This document shows, piece by piece, positions 51,126-59,550 of a stretch of 64,000 bases of DNA. The notes under the pieces are model-generated. The model saw nothing but the letters and a program-made list of their open reading frames with translations, made no database searches and was not told the DNA's origin. The stretch's first letter is position 1, and each line of letters begins with the position of its first letter. The position numbers and the translations under genes were made by a program. Source of the DNA: Haloarcula vallismortis ATCC 29715 (GTDB lineage: Archaea; Halobacteriota; Halobacteria; Halobacteriales; Haloarculaceae). The stretch is from assembly GCF_000337775.1 (NCBI RefSeq), contig NZ_AOLQ01000065.1, positions 186,001 to 250,000 on the forward strand, read 5' to 3'.

Positions 51126-53279
51126 TCACTCCTCGGTCATCCGGCTGCCGCCGGGTGGCAGGAACTCCTGTATCTGGTCCGGGCTGGCGACTTTGCGGAC
51201 GAACGACTCGTCAGCGAACCGCGAGCGGAACTCCCGGTACAGGCGCTTGGCGATGTCGTTCTGCGCGTACTGGCCCGGTTCGACGGTGATGCTCGTCGCG
51301 GCCTGTCCCTCGATAGCTGCCGGTGGGCCGCCGATGACCCGCGTCTCGTCGTCGCAGGTGATACCGACTGCGACGCCGACCGGTGTGCCCTCGAAGTAGG
51401 TCCGGTCGCCGCGAACGGCGAAACCACCTTTCTCCAAGTACTCGCCGCTTTCGGGCGTTTTCGACACCTGATCGGGGTCGACCATGTACACGTCGCCGGC
51501 GAACTTCCCGTCCTTCCAGACAGAGGAGTAGGAAACCGCGAACTGCGCGGCCTGGTCCAGCGAGGACTGTGGGAAGTCTACCTCTTTGGACGGCTCACTG
51601 GGACCGGTGGCCTTGAGGACCGTGACCGGGCCGCCGTGGGCCTGCGCGTGGAAGAACTTGTCACCGCCTTCCAGGTACTTCTGGACGAGTTCCTCGTTGT
51701 CGTCGGCGTCACGGCCACCGATGACGAGGAAGCCGTCCGAGGTGTGGAACCAGCGGAACTGCTCGTACCACCGCTCCGTCGACCGGGTGGGAATGGACTG
51801 TATCGAGAGCCAGTCCGTCGGTTCGTCCTCGCTCCCGTCCTCGTCGACTTCGTCTTCGCCGTCGTCGGCTTCCCACTCGTCCCGGCGTTCTTTGACTGCT
51901 TCGAGGTCTTCGCGGGTGTTTTCGATGGCCGCCAGCGCGCCCTCTTTCTTCTCCTCGATGCGCTTGGCCTCCTTGTACAGTTCGTCGGCGTTCTTCTCGA
52001 CGCCGGTGAACGCGTCGACGGTGACCCGCGTCCCCTCGATATCCAGCGTCACCGTCCCCTCGCTCCCGTCGAGCGAGACGACCGCTTCGGCGGCTTCGAT
52101 GCCGCGGTCTGCTCCCTCGTCAAACTTCGCCTCGATGTCGTCCCACGACACGTCGTCCTCGCGGGCGGCCTGCACCGTCGAGAGTACGTCGTCGACGAGG
52201 TCGTAGTTGGCGTACAGTAGTTCGGCCTTCTCCCGCTCGGCTTCGGCGTCGGCCTCGAAGTCCTCAATGGCCTGCTCTTGCTGCTGGATGATGCGTTTTT
52301 GCTTCTCGATTTCGGCCTCGAAGTCCGGCCGCTGGGTCTCGCCGCCCTCGACTTCCTCCTCTCGCTGGAAATTGAAGAAGTAATCGTCCAGCGCGGTGTT
52401 GAACTCCGTGAAAGACTCGCTGTACAGTTCCTCGTACTCCGCCAGCGGAATCGGCGTCACGTCGACGCGTCGGCGATCCGGGTCATCGTCGCTCTCCGCA
52501 CCGCCATCGCCATTGTCCTCACCAAGTGTCTCGTAGTACACTCGCGGGTCGACGTTCCCTTCACGAAGTCGGGTTCCAAGCTCGTCGACGAGTTCGTACA
52601 GCCGCTCGAAGTCGGATTCGTCGAGGTCGTCGACGGCGATGTTGTAGTCGATACCGGCGCGGGTACACAGCTCCTCGCCGTACAGGCCACCGAAGTTCAG
52701 CTGTGTCGCCAGCGTCCGGACGAGGTCTGCGTCGGACTCCTCGATGCGGGCGACGAAGCCGTCGTAATCGACGGTCATCGGATTGAACCGCGCCGTCGGG
52801 AACTCGTAGGGCGTCCCCGGCGCTACAGTGCGTGATTTGAGCCGGACCGTCTCCAAACAGTCGATGACCTCGCCGTGTTCGTCGAGGACGGCGACGTTCC
52901 CGTCGCCGAACAGCTCCGCGACGATGGTGGTCGAGGCGTCCTCGCGGTCGAACTCCAGTTCGATGATGCGGTCGAACTCGAACTGCTCGACGCGGACGAG
53001 GTCAGCGCCCGACAGACGGTTCCGGAGCATCATCGCGAAGTCCGGCGGTCGACCCGGCGCGTCGGGGACGTGGCTCTGGTCGGCAACGTGGGCGCGCTTG
53101 ACATCGCCGACCTCAATGAGGAACTCGACGCGTCCGCGGTCGAAGTCCCGGAGCTTCAGTCTGACGAGGTCGTCCTCGGGGTAGAGGTACGCCTTGTCGA
53201 GCTTCGCGCCCTCGTAACCGGCGAGTTCGCCCTCAAGGGCGGCGAGGTCGACGCTCGTCAGTTCCCGCTTGTGGTCCAT
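51126..53279 (-). CDS. rqcH: RqcH / NEMF family ribosome quality control protein
   Basis: The 717-residue protein has the NFACT-N domain (residues 1-200 with LRLKLRDF and RPPDFAMMLRNRLSG) and the central coiled coil (about residues 310-490, Glu/Lys-rich). The NFACT-R domain (SDGFLVIGGRDADDNEELVQKYL) lies near residue 500. RqcH binds obstructed large ribosomal subunits and, in bacteria and archaea, adds alanine tails to stalled chains to mark them for breakdown. It lies on the same strand as the pelota gene about 3 kb away. Confidence 0.92.
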   Translation of the reverse strand: MDHKRELTSVDLAALEGELAGYEGAKLDKAYLYPEDDLVRLKLRDFDRGRVEFLIEVGDVKRAHVADQSHVPDAPGRPPDFAMMLRNRLSGADLVRVEQFEFDRIIELEFDREDASTTIVAELFGDGNVAVLDEHGEVIDCLETVRLKSRTVAPGTPYEFPTARFNPMTVDYDGFVARIEESDADLVRTLATQLNFGGLYGEELCTRAGIDYNIAVDDLDESDFERLYELVDELGTRLREGNVDPRVYYETLGEDNGDGGAESDDDPDRRRVDVTPIPLAEYEELYSESFTEFNTALDDYFFNFQREEEVEGGETQRPDFEAEIEKQKRIIQQQEQAIEDFEADAEAEREKAELLYANYDLVDDVLSTVQAAREDDVSWDDIEAKFDEGADRGIEAAEAVVSLDGSEGTVTLDIEGTRVTVDAFTGVEKNADELYKEAKRIEEKKEGALAAIENTREDLEAVKERRDEWEADDGEDEVDEDGSEDEPTDWLSIQSIPTRSTERWYEQFRWFHTSDGFLVIGGRDADDNEELVQKYLEGGDKFFHAQAHGGPVTVLKATGPSEPSKEVDFPQSSLDQAAQFAVSYSSVWKDGKFAGDVYMVDPDQVSKTPESGEYLEKGGFAVRGDRTYFEGTPVGVAVGITCDDETRVIGGPPAAIEGQAATSITVEPGQYAQNDIAKRLYREFRSRFADESFVRKVASPDQIQEFLPPGGSRMTEE

Positions 53280-53315
53280 GTCGGTGGCTGTCGGCGGGCA
53301 CCCAAAGGCGTTCCG

Positions 53316-54350
53316 TTACCCACTGTCGGCAATTGCCTCGCCCGTCTCCAGTCCGTTGCGAAGCGCCGCGTGCAGTCGCCCCTCTCCGGCCACCCAGTCG
53401 CCGGCGAAGTGCAGGTCGTGCTCGGCTGCACACGACAGCAGGTCGTGGTCGACTTCTCCTTCGGGCTGGGAGTAGCGCCAGTGCTGGTGATCCGTCCAGT
53501 CCGGGTCGGCCAGCCGGTCGTCATCGAGCAGGCGCGCTGTCCGCGCGGCGATATCTTCAATGAGCGCGTCGGGATGTTCGTCGTAGTTCGCAATCGACCA
53601 CGGTTCGTTCATCTGGACCAGCAACAGGGACTCTCCGTCGGGAACGTGGCCGTCTTTGCATTCCTCGCGACCGATCCAGCCGATATCGTGGTCCTTGTCA
53701 CTGTTGACCGCAGCGTACCACGGCACGTCGAGTTCGAAGGGGTAGTGCAGCACCCCCGATATGACCGTTCGATAGGGGACTGCGGCGATTTCCTGCCGAA
53801 GGTCACGGCAGTCGCCGTGGTCCCACCGCGACTGCCCCAGCAGGTCAGCCGTCTGCGGAGCCGGCGGTGTCAGCAGCGCGGCGTCGAAGTGCCCCAGATC
53901 CGTTCCGTCGTTGTCTTCGAGCCGCCAGCCGTCACGCTGTCGCTCCAGACGTTCGACTCGGACGCCGTTCTCTACCTCAGTGCCGGTCTCGGCGAACAGG
54001 CGCTTTGCAAGCTGTGTGATGCCCGCCTCGTACGTCCATTTGTGCTCGTCAGCATCCCGACCGGCGTCGATGTCACCGGTCCTGTCGAACGCGTACACCG
54101 GCTCCTCGATGTCGACGAGCCCCTCAGTTGGGAGCGCCTCCGTGACCAGTTCCGTTACGCGGTCGTCGTCGGCTTTGAGATAGTTCGCCCCGTACTCGTA
54201 CGTGCAGTCGCCGTGCCGTCGGGTCGCGGCGCGCCCGCAGACGCCGCGGCTTTTCTCAAACACTGTTACATCGACCGCCGCGTCCCGGAGCGCGTACGTT
54301 GCCGCCGCACCGGCACCACCGGCACCGACGACTGCGAGGTTACGAGCCAT
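53316..54350 (-). CDS. FAD-dependent oxidoreductase (renalase-like)
   Basis: The 344-residue form begins at MARNLAVVGAGGAG, the dinucleotide-binding start (G9-G11-G14 pattern), with FEKSRGVCGRAATRR as the second FAD contact. A C-terminal segment with HFAGDWVAGEGRLHAALRNGLETG fits the amine-oxidase and renalase fold. The reaction is unknown; oxidation of amines or reduced NAD isomers is usual for the family. It lies 36 bases upstream of the RqcH gene. The 13-residue longer frame is promoter DNA. Confidence 0.83.
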   Translation of the reverse strand: MARNLAVVGAGGAGAAATYALRDAAVDVTVFEKSRGVCGRAATRRHGDCTYEYGANYLKADDDRVTELVTEALPTEGLVDIEEPVYAFDRTGDIDAGRDADEHKWTYEAGITQLAKRLFAETGTEVENGVRVERLERQRDGWRLEDNDGTDLGHFDAALLTPPAPQTADLLGQSRWDHGDCRDLRQEIAAVPYRTVISGVLHYPFELDVPWYAAVNSDKDHDIGWIGREECKDGHVPDGESLLLVQMNEPWSIANYDEHPDALIEDIAARTARLLDDDRLADPDWTDHQHWRYSQPEGEVDHDLLSCAAEHDLHFAGDWVAGEGRLHAALRNGLETGEAIADSG

Positions 54351-54421
54351 ACATCCAAGTCGGACGGTACGAGTAAAAATCCACCACACAACCAGTTCGG
54401 ACCGCCCGCCAGTGGTCCGAT

Positions 54422-55651
54422 TCAGCGTCCCCGGCCGCGCCAGAGACCCTGACGCGTCCAGCAGATGACAGTGAGTATCGCGATACCGATGCCCACCTGT
54501 GAGAGTGTGAACCCCGGGCCCTGCGCCGTGGTTGTTGTCCGGTCGTCACGGTCAGTTCCGGAAACGGACTGGTTTTCCACTCTGAGCGGGCCAGCCGTCT
54601 CGCCGTTGACCCGAACGGTTCCGTTGACCGCCTCGAACTCGGTCTCGACAACCGTCTCTTCCTCAGGATCGAGTGCCACCCGGTCCGTTGCCACGGGTTC
54701 GCCGTCGACCGCCACAGTCAGTGTCTCGTTGGCCGGTCGGGGCCGGGTGTTCGTTACTGTCGTTCGCACAGTCGTATTGAACCCGGCCCGGACCCAGTCA
54801 GCCGACAGCGACGCGTCCGAGACCCGGACATCGGCGCTGCCCTGCCCGGCGAGAGTGGATGCCCCGTCGGTGCCCGTTTCAGTTGCCGTCCCAGACCCAA
54901 CAGTTCCGTTCTCGGTACCGGTCGTGTTGTCAGCAGGCGCACCGCCGCCCGCCGTTTCGTTCCACGTTGTCGTGTTCTCCCTGTCGTCTGCGTCATCGGC
55001 GTCGCCGTTACCGGCGTCAGAGTCGCCTCTATCAGCGCTGTCATCTGCGTCGGTTTGCTTCTGGCTTCCGTTCTCAGTTCGTGTAGGTTCTTCCGTTTCA
55101 GTTGACTCCTCGGTCTTGGTAGGTTCTTCTGTCTCAGTCGGTTCCTCCGTTCCCTCGGTTTCTGTGGGTTCCTCTGTCTCGGTCGGTTCTGCCGTTTCTT
55201 CAGTCTCTGTGGGTTCTTCGGTCTCAGTTTGTTCCTCCGTTTCTTCGGTCTCTGTGGGTTCATCTGTCTCAGTCGGTTGTTCCGTTTCCCCGGTCTCTGT
55301 GGGTTCTTCTGTCTCAGTCGGTTCCTCCGTTTCCTCAGTTTTTGTGGGTTTCTCTGTCTCCGTCGGTTCTGCCGTTTCCTCGGTTTCTGTGGGGCCTTCA
55401 GTCTCAGTCTCTTCTTCGGTCTGCTCACCGGCATCGGGTGTGTCGGTCTCGTTGACCTGCCCGAGTAGTGTCCCTGTGTGGCGCTCGAGAACAGATGAAA
55501 CGGTGGGTCCGGGTGTGCTTGCTGTGGCGTCTGATCCGCTCTGTGGACTGCCGTCAGAAGCGACTACGCTGCCGACGGCGAAGACGGACGCGAACACAGC
55601 GACAGTAAAAACGACAGCAACGACAGTATAGAGTGTTCGTGCCTCGCTCAT
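54422..55651 (-). CDS. PGF-CTERM surface protein with Thr/Glu-rich stalk and one CARDB-like domain
   Basis: The 409-residue protein has a signal helix (residues 8-30), then a Thr/Glu/Pro repeat stalk (residues 78-192, repeating about every 15 residues) and an acidic stretch to about 270. One beta-sandwich module follows at 272-362. The tail has the archaeosortase signature PGF (379-381), a hydrophobic helix and an Arg-rich end. Archaeosortase A cuts at PGF and attaches a lipid, so the protein is tethered to the membrane with its stalk outside. The last module is clearly similar to the final module of the giant protein upstream (55713-59216). Confidence 0.82.
   Translation of the reverse strand: MSEARTLYTVVAVVFTVAVFASVFAVGSVVASDGSPQSGSDATASTPGPTVSSVLERHTGTLLGQVNETDTPDAGEQTEEETETEGPTETEETAEPTETEKPTKTEETEEPTETEEPTETGETEQPTETDEPTETEETEEQTETEEPTETEETAEPTETEEPTETEGTEEPTETEEPTKTEESTETEEPTRTENGSQKQTDADDSADRGDSDAGNGDADDADDRENTTTWNETAGGGAPADNTTGTENGTVGSGTATETGTDGASTLAGQGSADVRVSDASLSADWVRAGFNTTVRTTVTNTRPRPANETLTVAVDGEPVATDRVALDPEEETVVETEFEAVNGTVRVNGETAGPLRVENQSVSGTDRDDRTTTTAQGPGFTLSQVGIGIAILTVICWTRQGLWRGRGR
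55076..55420. repeat. Thr/Glu-coding tandem repeat of about 45 bases
   Basis: About seven imperfect copies of a 45-base unit code for Pro-Thr-Glu-Thr-Glu-Glu-type repeats. Unit lengths vary slightly, as expected from slippage or unequal exchange. The repeat gives a stiff, charged, probably O-glycosylated stalk, and it also keeps frames open on the opposite strand. Confidence 0.8.
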
Positions 55652-55712
55652 ACAGGAATGTCGGCGAGTAAAGGATTAGTTACGCAGCAGCCAAACCGTC
55701 GGTAAGGTCGTC

Positions 55713-58700
55713 CTACACTTGTCGACGGAGTCGGGCGACACCGGTGATCAGCGCCAACGCGATTGCGACTAGCTGGACAGTGAATCCGGGACCAGACGCT
55801 GCGACCGTTTCCGCGGCTGGCTCCGCGCCGCCACCGCTTTCACCAGTATCGTCAGCCCCAGAGCCGCCTGTGCCCTGAACGGTCGTCGAGCCGACACGGA
55901 GGTCACCGGCACTGACGCCGTTGACTGTGACGGTGCCCTCGACGGCCTCGAACTCCACTGTCACAGTAGTTTGTTCGCCGGCATTGAGCCGGACAGTCTG
56001 AGAGGCGACTGAATCGCCGTCGATAGTGACTGTCAGTGGCTGCTCAACGGTTTCATCGGTCGGGTTCTCGACTGTCGCTCGCACTGAGGTGTTGAAGCCG
56101 GCCCGGACCCAGTCAGCCGTCAGGGACGCGTCAGTGACGGTTAGTTCGGCGGACGTCGGGGCAGATGCACTCGACGAGGGCCCCACTGTGGTCGCTTGAG
56201 TGGACGCATTAGCGACCGGGGAAGCGATAGCAATGGTTGCTAGGTTGGACGATGTCACCCGAATCGAGCCGTCTGTTTCGTTGACAGTGCTGGGTAGCTG
56301 ACTCCAGGACCCGTTGTGGTACTTGTACACCCGCACGGCATCCATCGACCCGTTGGCCGGAAGCACCGATTCGTCGAGCCGCAGGGTGTACGTCGCCCGG
56401 CTGATGGCAGACGCATTCGCACCGGAGGTGACAGTCACGTACCCGCGCACACCATCTCCCTGAACTGCAGCCATGTCGTTCGGCGTGGCGTGTGGGCCAA
56501 GCAGTGTCGTGTTGAACCCATCACTGTCGTTAGTCACATTGAGCGAGAGCGATGATAGAGTGAACGCTGGCGCGGTCTCGGACGGACCGGAGCGGTTCAG
56601 CGACTGGGAGACTGTTGAGTTCGCAGCGTCGGCAGATATTCGGACAGTGACCCCGCCGTCAATCTGGGACTTCGAGATAGCGGGAGCCTCTGCGCCGCCG
56701 CCATCGTCGGTCTCGTCCGGTTCATCATCGAAATCGAATCCACCACCACCGCCCCCGCCACCGCCCCCGCCTCCGCCACCGCCACCACTACTGTCTTCAG
56801 CTTCGACGGCGAGCGTCTCGGTGAGGGTGTTGCCAACAGAGAGCGACCGGTTGCCCTCGTTGTCGAAAGAGATACTGAAGAACGCAGTTGCGGTCTCACC
56901 GCCGGCAATCGGACCGATGGTTTTGGACTTGAGCGTCTGATTGTTCGCTGCGAGCGCCGCAGTGTAGTTCCCACTCTCCGTGCCAACATTTGCGACAGTC
57001 GCTGTCACATCCACTGACTCACCGGTTTCGACGGACTGAGTGCTCAGATTTACGTCGCGGACCTCGAACATCGCGGGCTGTGTCACTGAAACGTTTCCGC
57101 CGGAATCACCGTTGACCGCCACGTCGTACTCGCCGCCACTCTCGAAGGCGTAGACGAAGGTGACTTCGGTCTGTTGCCCGCCCGAGAGCGTGACGTTCGT
57201 CGTGTCCACGATGTCGTCGTTGGTCTGCAGCCGGACCGAGGAAGCCCCTGTCTCGTCACCGTTGTTGACGACCGTGGCAGTCACCTCTACGGGTTCGCCT
57301 GTCCGAGCGCTCGTCCGGTTCAGTCCGACTGCGGCCGTGTCGAACGCCGCCGCCTCAGAGACCCGGACCGTCCCGACCCGCTCGCCGTCAAGATCGATAG
57401 GGTATGGGCCAACGGCGGTGAACGACTCCGTGAACGAGACGGTCGCCGATTCTCCAGGCTCTAGTTGCAGTTCCGTGGTGTCCGTCCGCTCGTCAGCGAC
57501 GGTAAGCGGGACCTCGTAGGTACCGGCCTGGTCGCCGGTGTTCGTGACCGTCGCAGTCACCGCAACGCTCTCGCCCTCGCCCACACTCGTCGTGTTCAGC
57601 GCCCTGTCGGATACCTCGAACGTCGCTGGCTGCTCGACTGTGACCGTCTTGGTCTCGCTACCGACCGTGAACTGGTACGTCCCGGGCTCCTCGAACCTGT
57701 GCACGTACGTATCCGTCCCGGATTCATCCGGTGCAAGGTCGAACGAAACGGCGTCTGGGACTTCGTTCTCCGTTTCGACCCAGAACTCCTGCTTTGCGGT
57801 CACGGGCCCGTCGTTTCTGGCCGTCACCGTCAGCTCTGCCGCGTCACCTCGGGTAACCGTTGTTCTGTTCCACCTTGCGTCAGTGACCTGAATATCGGGT
57901 TGGCCAACGGTCAGGGTGCCAGCGGTGACCCCGCCGACTGTAACCTCGTGGTCACCCTCGTCAACAGCTCCGTCGAGTCGATAGCCGAGTGTCTCGTTGA
58001 CCGTCTCACCGGCTGGAACCGCCACCGACTGCGTTCCAACCTCTGTACCCCCGACCTCGATAGGCAGGGTAATCGTTCCGGCCTGTCCGCCAGTGTTCTC
58101 CACAATCACCCACGTTTCGAGCTTGTTGGACCCGTGACTACCCGTGTCCGTGTCAGTATTGACCTGGGTGTCCATGAGCCCGGCATCCTGAATCTGGATC
58201 GAGCCCTCGTCCGCGACTTCGACAGTCCCGACCGACTCTCCGTTTATCGTTAGATCGTACGTCCCCGCGCTGTCGAAGTTCGGTGAGAACTCCAGCGTCT
58301 TCGTCTCGCCGTTCTCGATTTCGACGGTTCGGTTGGCGATTTCAGCGCTGTCAGCCTGCAGAACGACGTCCTCCGTCGCTGACCCGTCCCCGTTCCGGGG
58401 GTTTTCCATCCGGACAGTTAGATCAACTGGGTCGCCCGTTACTGTCGATTCGTCGCTTAGCTGCGAGTAATCGACGGTGAACCGCGTCGGCTCCTCGATA
58501 GTGATTATCGGGTTCGAGCCGGAACCGTCCTGCAGTTCGTAGTCCCCGGCAGGCAGGCCGTCGAGATTTCCGGTGTCCAGCGTCCACGAAGTCGTTTCCG
58601 TGTCGCTGCTACCGACCTCGACATCGAGTTCGTTGGCCATCTGTGATTCCCCCGTATCCGTATTCTTCAGCGTCGGTGTGAGGGTCAGTTCGCCGGTTTT

Positions 58701-59216
58701 CCCGCCGGTGTTTTCCAGCATGTGAGTTACTTCGATGGATTCGCCACGCGTGACCGCCGTTCGGTTGACAGCCGTCTCAGTGACCGTGATGCTCGACGGT
58801 TCGACGACGGTCACTGTCCCGGCTTGGACATCGTTAACGACGAGGTCGTACTCACCGGTGTCATCGAGCGCGACAGGAACGGTTTTGGTCGTCTGCTGGC
58901 CGCCGGCGAGCGCAACGGTGACTTGCCCGACTTGCTCGCCGTCCGCTGTGACCGTTACTTGTTTTGTGCCGTCACTGTCTCCGGTGTTCTCAACCGTGAA
59001 CTCTACCTCGAATTCCCCGTCGGAGACAACCGAGAACGGCGCGTCGTGCGTCCCAGAACTGTTGGTCTTTGTCGTTGTAGCATCGGTCACTTCGATAGTC
59101 GCTGTCTCGTGATTGGATGCTGCCGCAACGCCCGGCCCGAACACCGGGGCCGTCGACACCGCAACCACAGCCAGTAGCGTCATCGCTGATAGCCACAGGC
59201 CCATAATCTTACCCAT
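55713..59216 (-). CDS. large PGF-CTERM surface glycoprotein with eight CARDB-like repeats
   Basis: The 1167-residue protein has a signal helix (residues 5-30) followed by eight beta-sandwich repeats of about 90-100 residues, each with a VTVTNTG- or VENTG-type core, up to about residue 808. A run of 16 glycines (811-826) follows, then a PGF-pre-PGF-like domain (about 845-1000). A ninth module, with SLTADWVRAGFN, precedes the archaeosortase tail GPGF (1142-1145) and the final hydrophobic helix. It is thus a lipid-tethered, S-layer-associated adhesin or scaffold. The smaller PGF-CTERM gene is 61 bases downstream. Confidence 0.85.
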   Translation of the reverse strand: MGKIMGLWLSAMTLLAVVAVSTAPVFGPGVAAASNHETATIEVTDATTTKTNSSGTHDAPFSVVSDGEFEVEFTVENTGDSDGTKQVTVTADGEQVGQVTVALAGGQQTTKTVPVALDDTGEYDLVVNDVQAGTVTVVEPSSITVTETAVNRTAVTRGESIEVTHMLENTGGKTGELTLTPTLKNTDTGESQMANELDVEVGSSDTETTSWTLDTGNLDGLPAGDYELQDGSGSNPIITIEEPTRFTVDYSQLSDESTVTGDPVDLTVRMENPRNGDGSATEDVVLQADSAEIANRTVEIENGETKTLEFSPNFDSAGTYDLTINGESVGTVEVADEGSIQIQDAGLMDTQVNTDTDTGSHGSNKLETWVIVENTGGQAGTITLPIEVGGTEVGTQSVAVPAGETVNETLGYRLDGAVDEGDHEVTVGGVTAGTLTVGQPDIQVTDARWNRTTVTRGDAAELTVTARNDGPVTAKQEFWVETENEVPDAVSFDLAPDESGTDTYVHRFEEPGTYQFTVGSETKTVTVEQPATFEVSDRALNTTSVGEGESVAVTATVTNTGDQAGTYEVPLTVADERTDTTELQLEPGESATVSFTESFTAVGPYPIDLDGERVGTVRVSEAAAFDTAAVGLNRTSARTGEPVEVTATVVNNGDETGASSVRLQTNDDIVDTTNVTLSGGQQTEVTFVYAFESGGEYDVAVNGDSGGNVSVTQPAMFEVRDVNLSTQSVETGESVDVTATVANVGTESGNYTAALAANNQTLKSKTIGPIAGGETATAFFSISFDNEGNRSLSVGNTLTETLAVEAEDSSGGGGGGGGGGGGGGGGFDFDDEPDETDDGGGAEAPAISKSQIDGGVTVRISADAANSTVSQSLNRSGPSETAPAFTLSSLSLNVTNDSDGFNTTLLGPHATPNDMAAVQGDGVRGYVTVTSGANASAISRATYTLRLDESVLPANGSMDAVRVYKYHNGSWSQLPSTVNETDGSIRVTSSNLATIAIASPVANASTQATTVGPSSSASAPTSAELTVTDASLTADWVRAGFNTSVRATVENPTDETVEQPLTVTIDGDSVASQTVRLNAGEQTTVTVEFEAVEGTVTVNGVSAGDLRVGSTTVQGTGGSGADDTGESGGGAEPAAETVAASGPGFTVQLVAIALALITGVARLRRQV

Positions 59217-59550
59217 GAGAGGGCCGATGGTAGTATGGTAATTAGTTAGCAGGAGTGAATCGCAGAGTAAGGTGCTATTATCGCGTTTCCCGACCGCTAC
59301 CGCCGGTTCTGGACTGATAAACGCTGTGTCCCACCATTACACGTAATGGGCTGTTCATCGTACCCAGTACACACGGCTGGTGAGTCGGTATACATATAGT
59401 ATCTCAAATGATGTCCGTGCTTTCGGTCATCGCCTGATTTCTGCTGCGCGATGCAGCAACTCCTGCTGGCCAGCCACACAACGACGTTCCGCAGCCAGAA
59501 TCAGTCGACAGACGCTCGGTCACACATCTAGACAGGGGGTCAGAGGGCTA
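59217..59550. other. intergenic region between Elp3 and the surface glycoprotein gene
   Basis: This 334-base stretch has no convincing gene. The promoter of the surface glycoprotein gene is expected near 59238-59250 (minus-strand CTAACTAATTACC). A six-base hairpin, TGCTGC-GCGAT-GCAGCA, lies at 59442-59458. Nothing else is recognised. Confidence 0.45.

Noticed and set aside
50010-52220. Long open frame opposite the AIR-synthase-like and RqcH genes
   Set aside because: It crosses two well-supported minus-strand genes and the gap between them, and its composition is that of a reversed coding sequence.
54465-55631. Ser/Val-rich frame on the plus strand opposite the Thr/Glu stalk
   Set aside because: It is the mirror of the 45-base repeat coding for Thr/Glu. 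The minus-strand protein has a signal helix and a PGF tail.
56739-56786. Run of sixteen glycine codons as a possible slippage error
   Set aside because: The frame stays open on both sides and the domain order makes sense, so it is a flexible linker rather than a frameshift.
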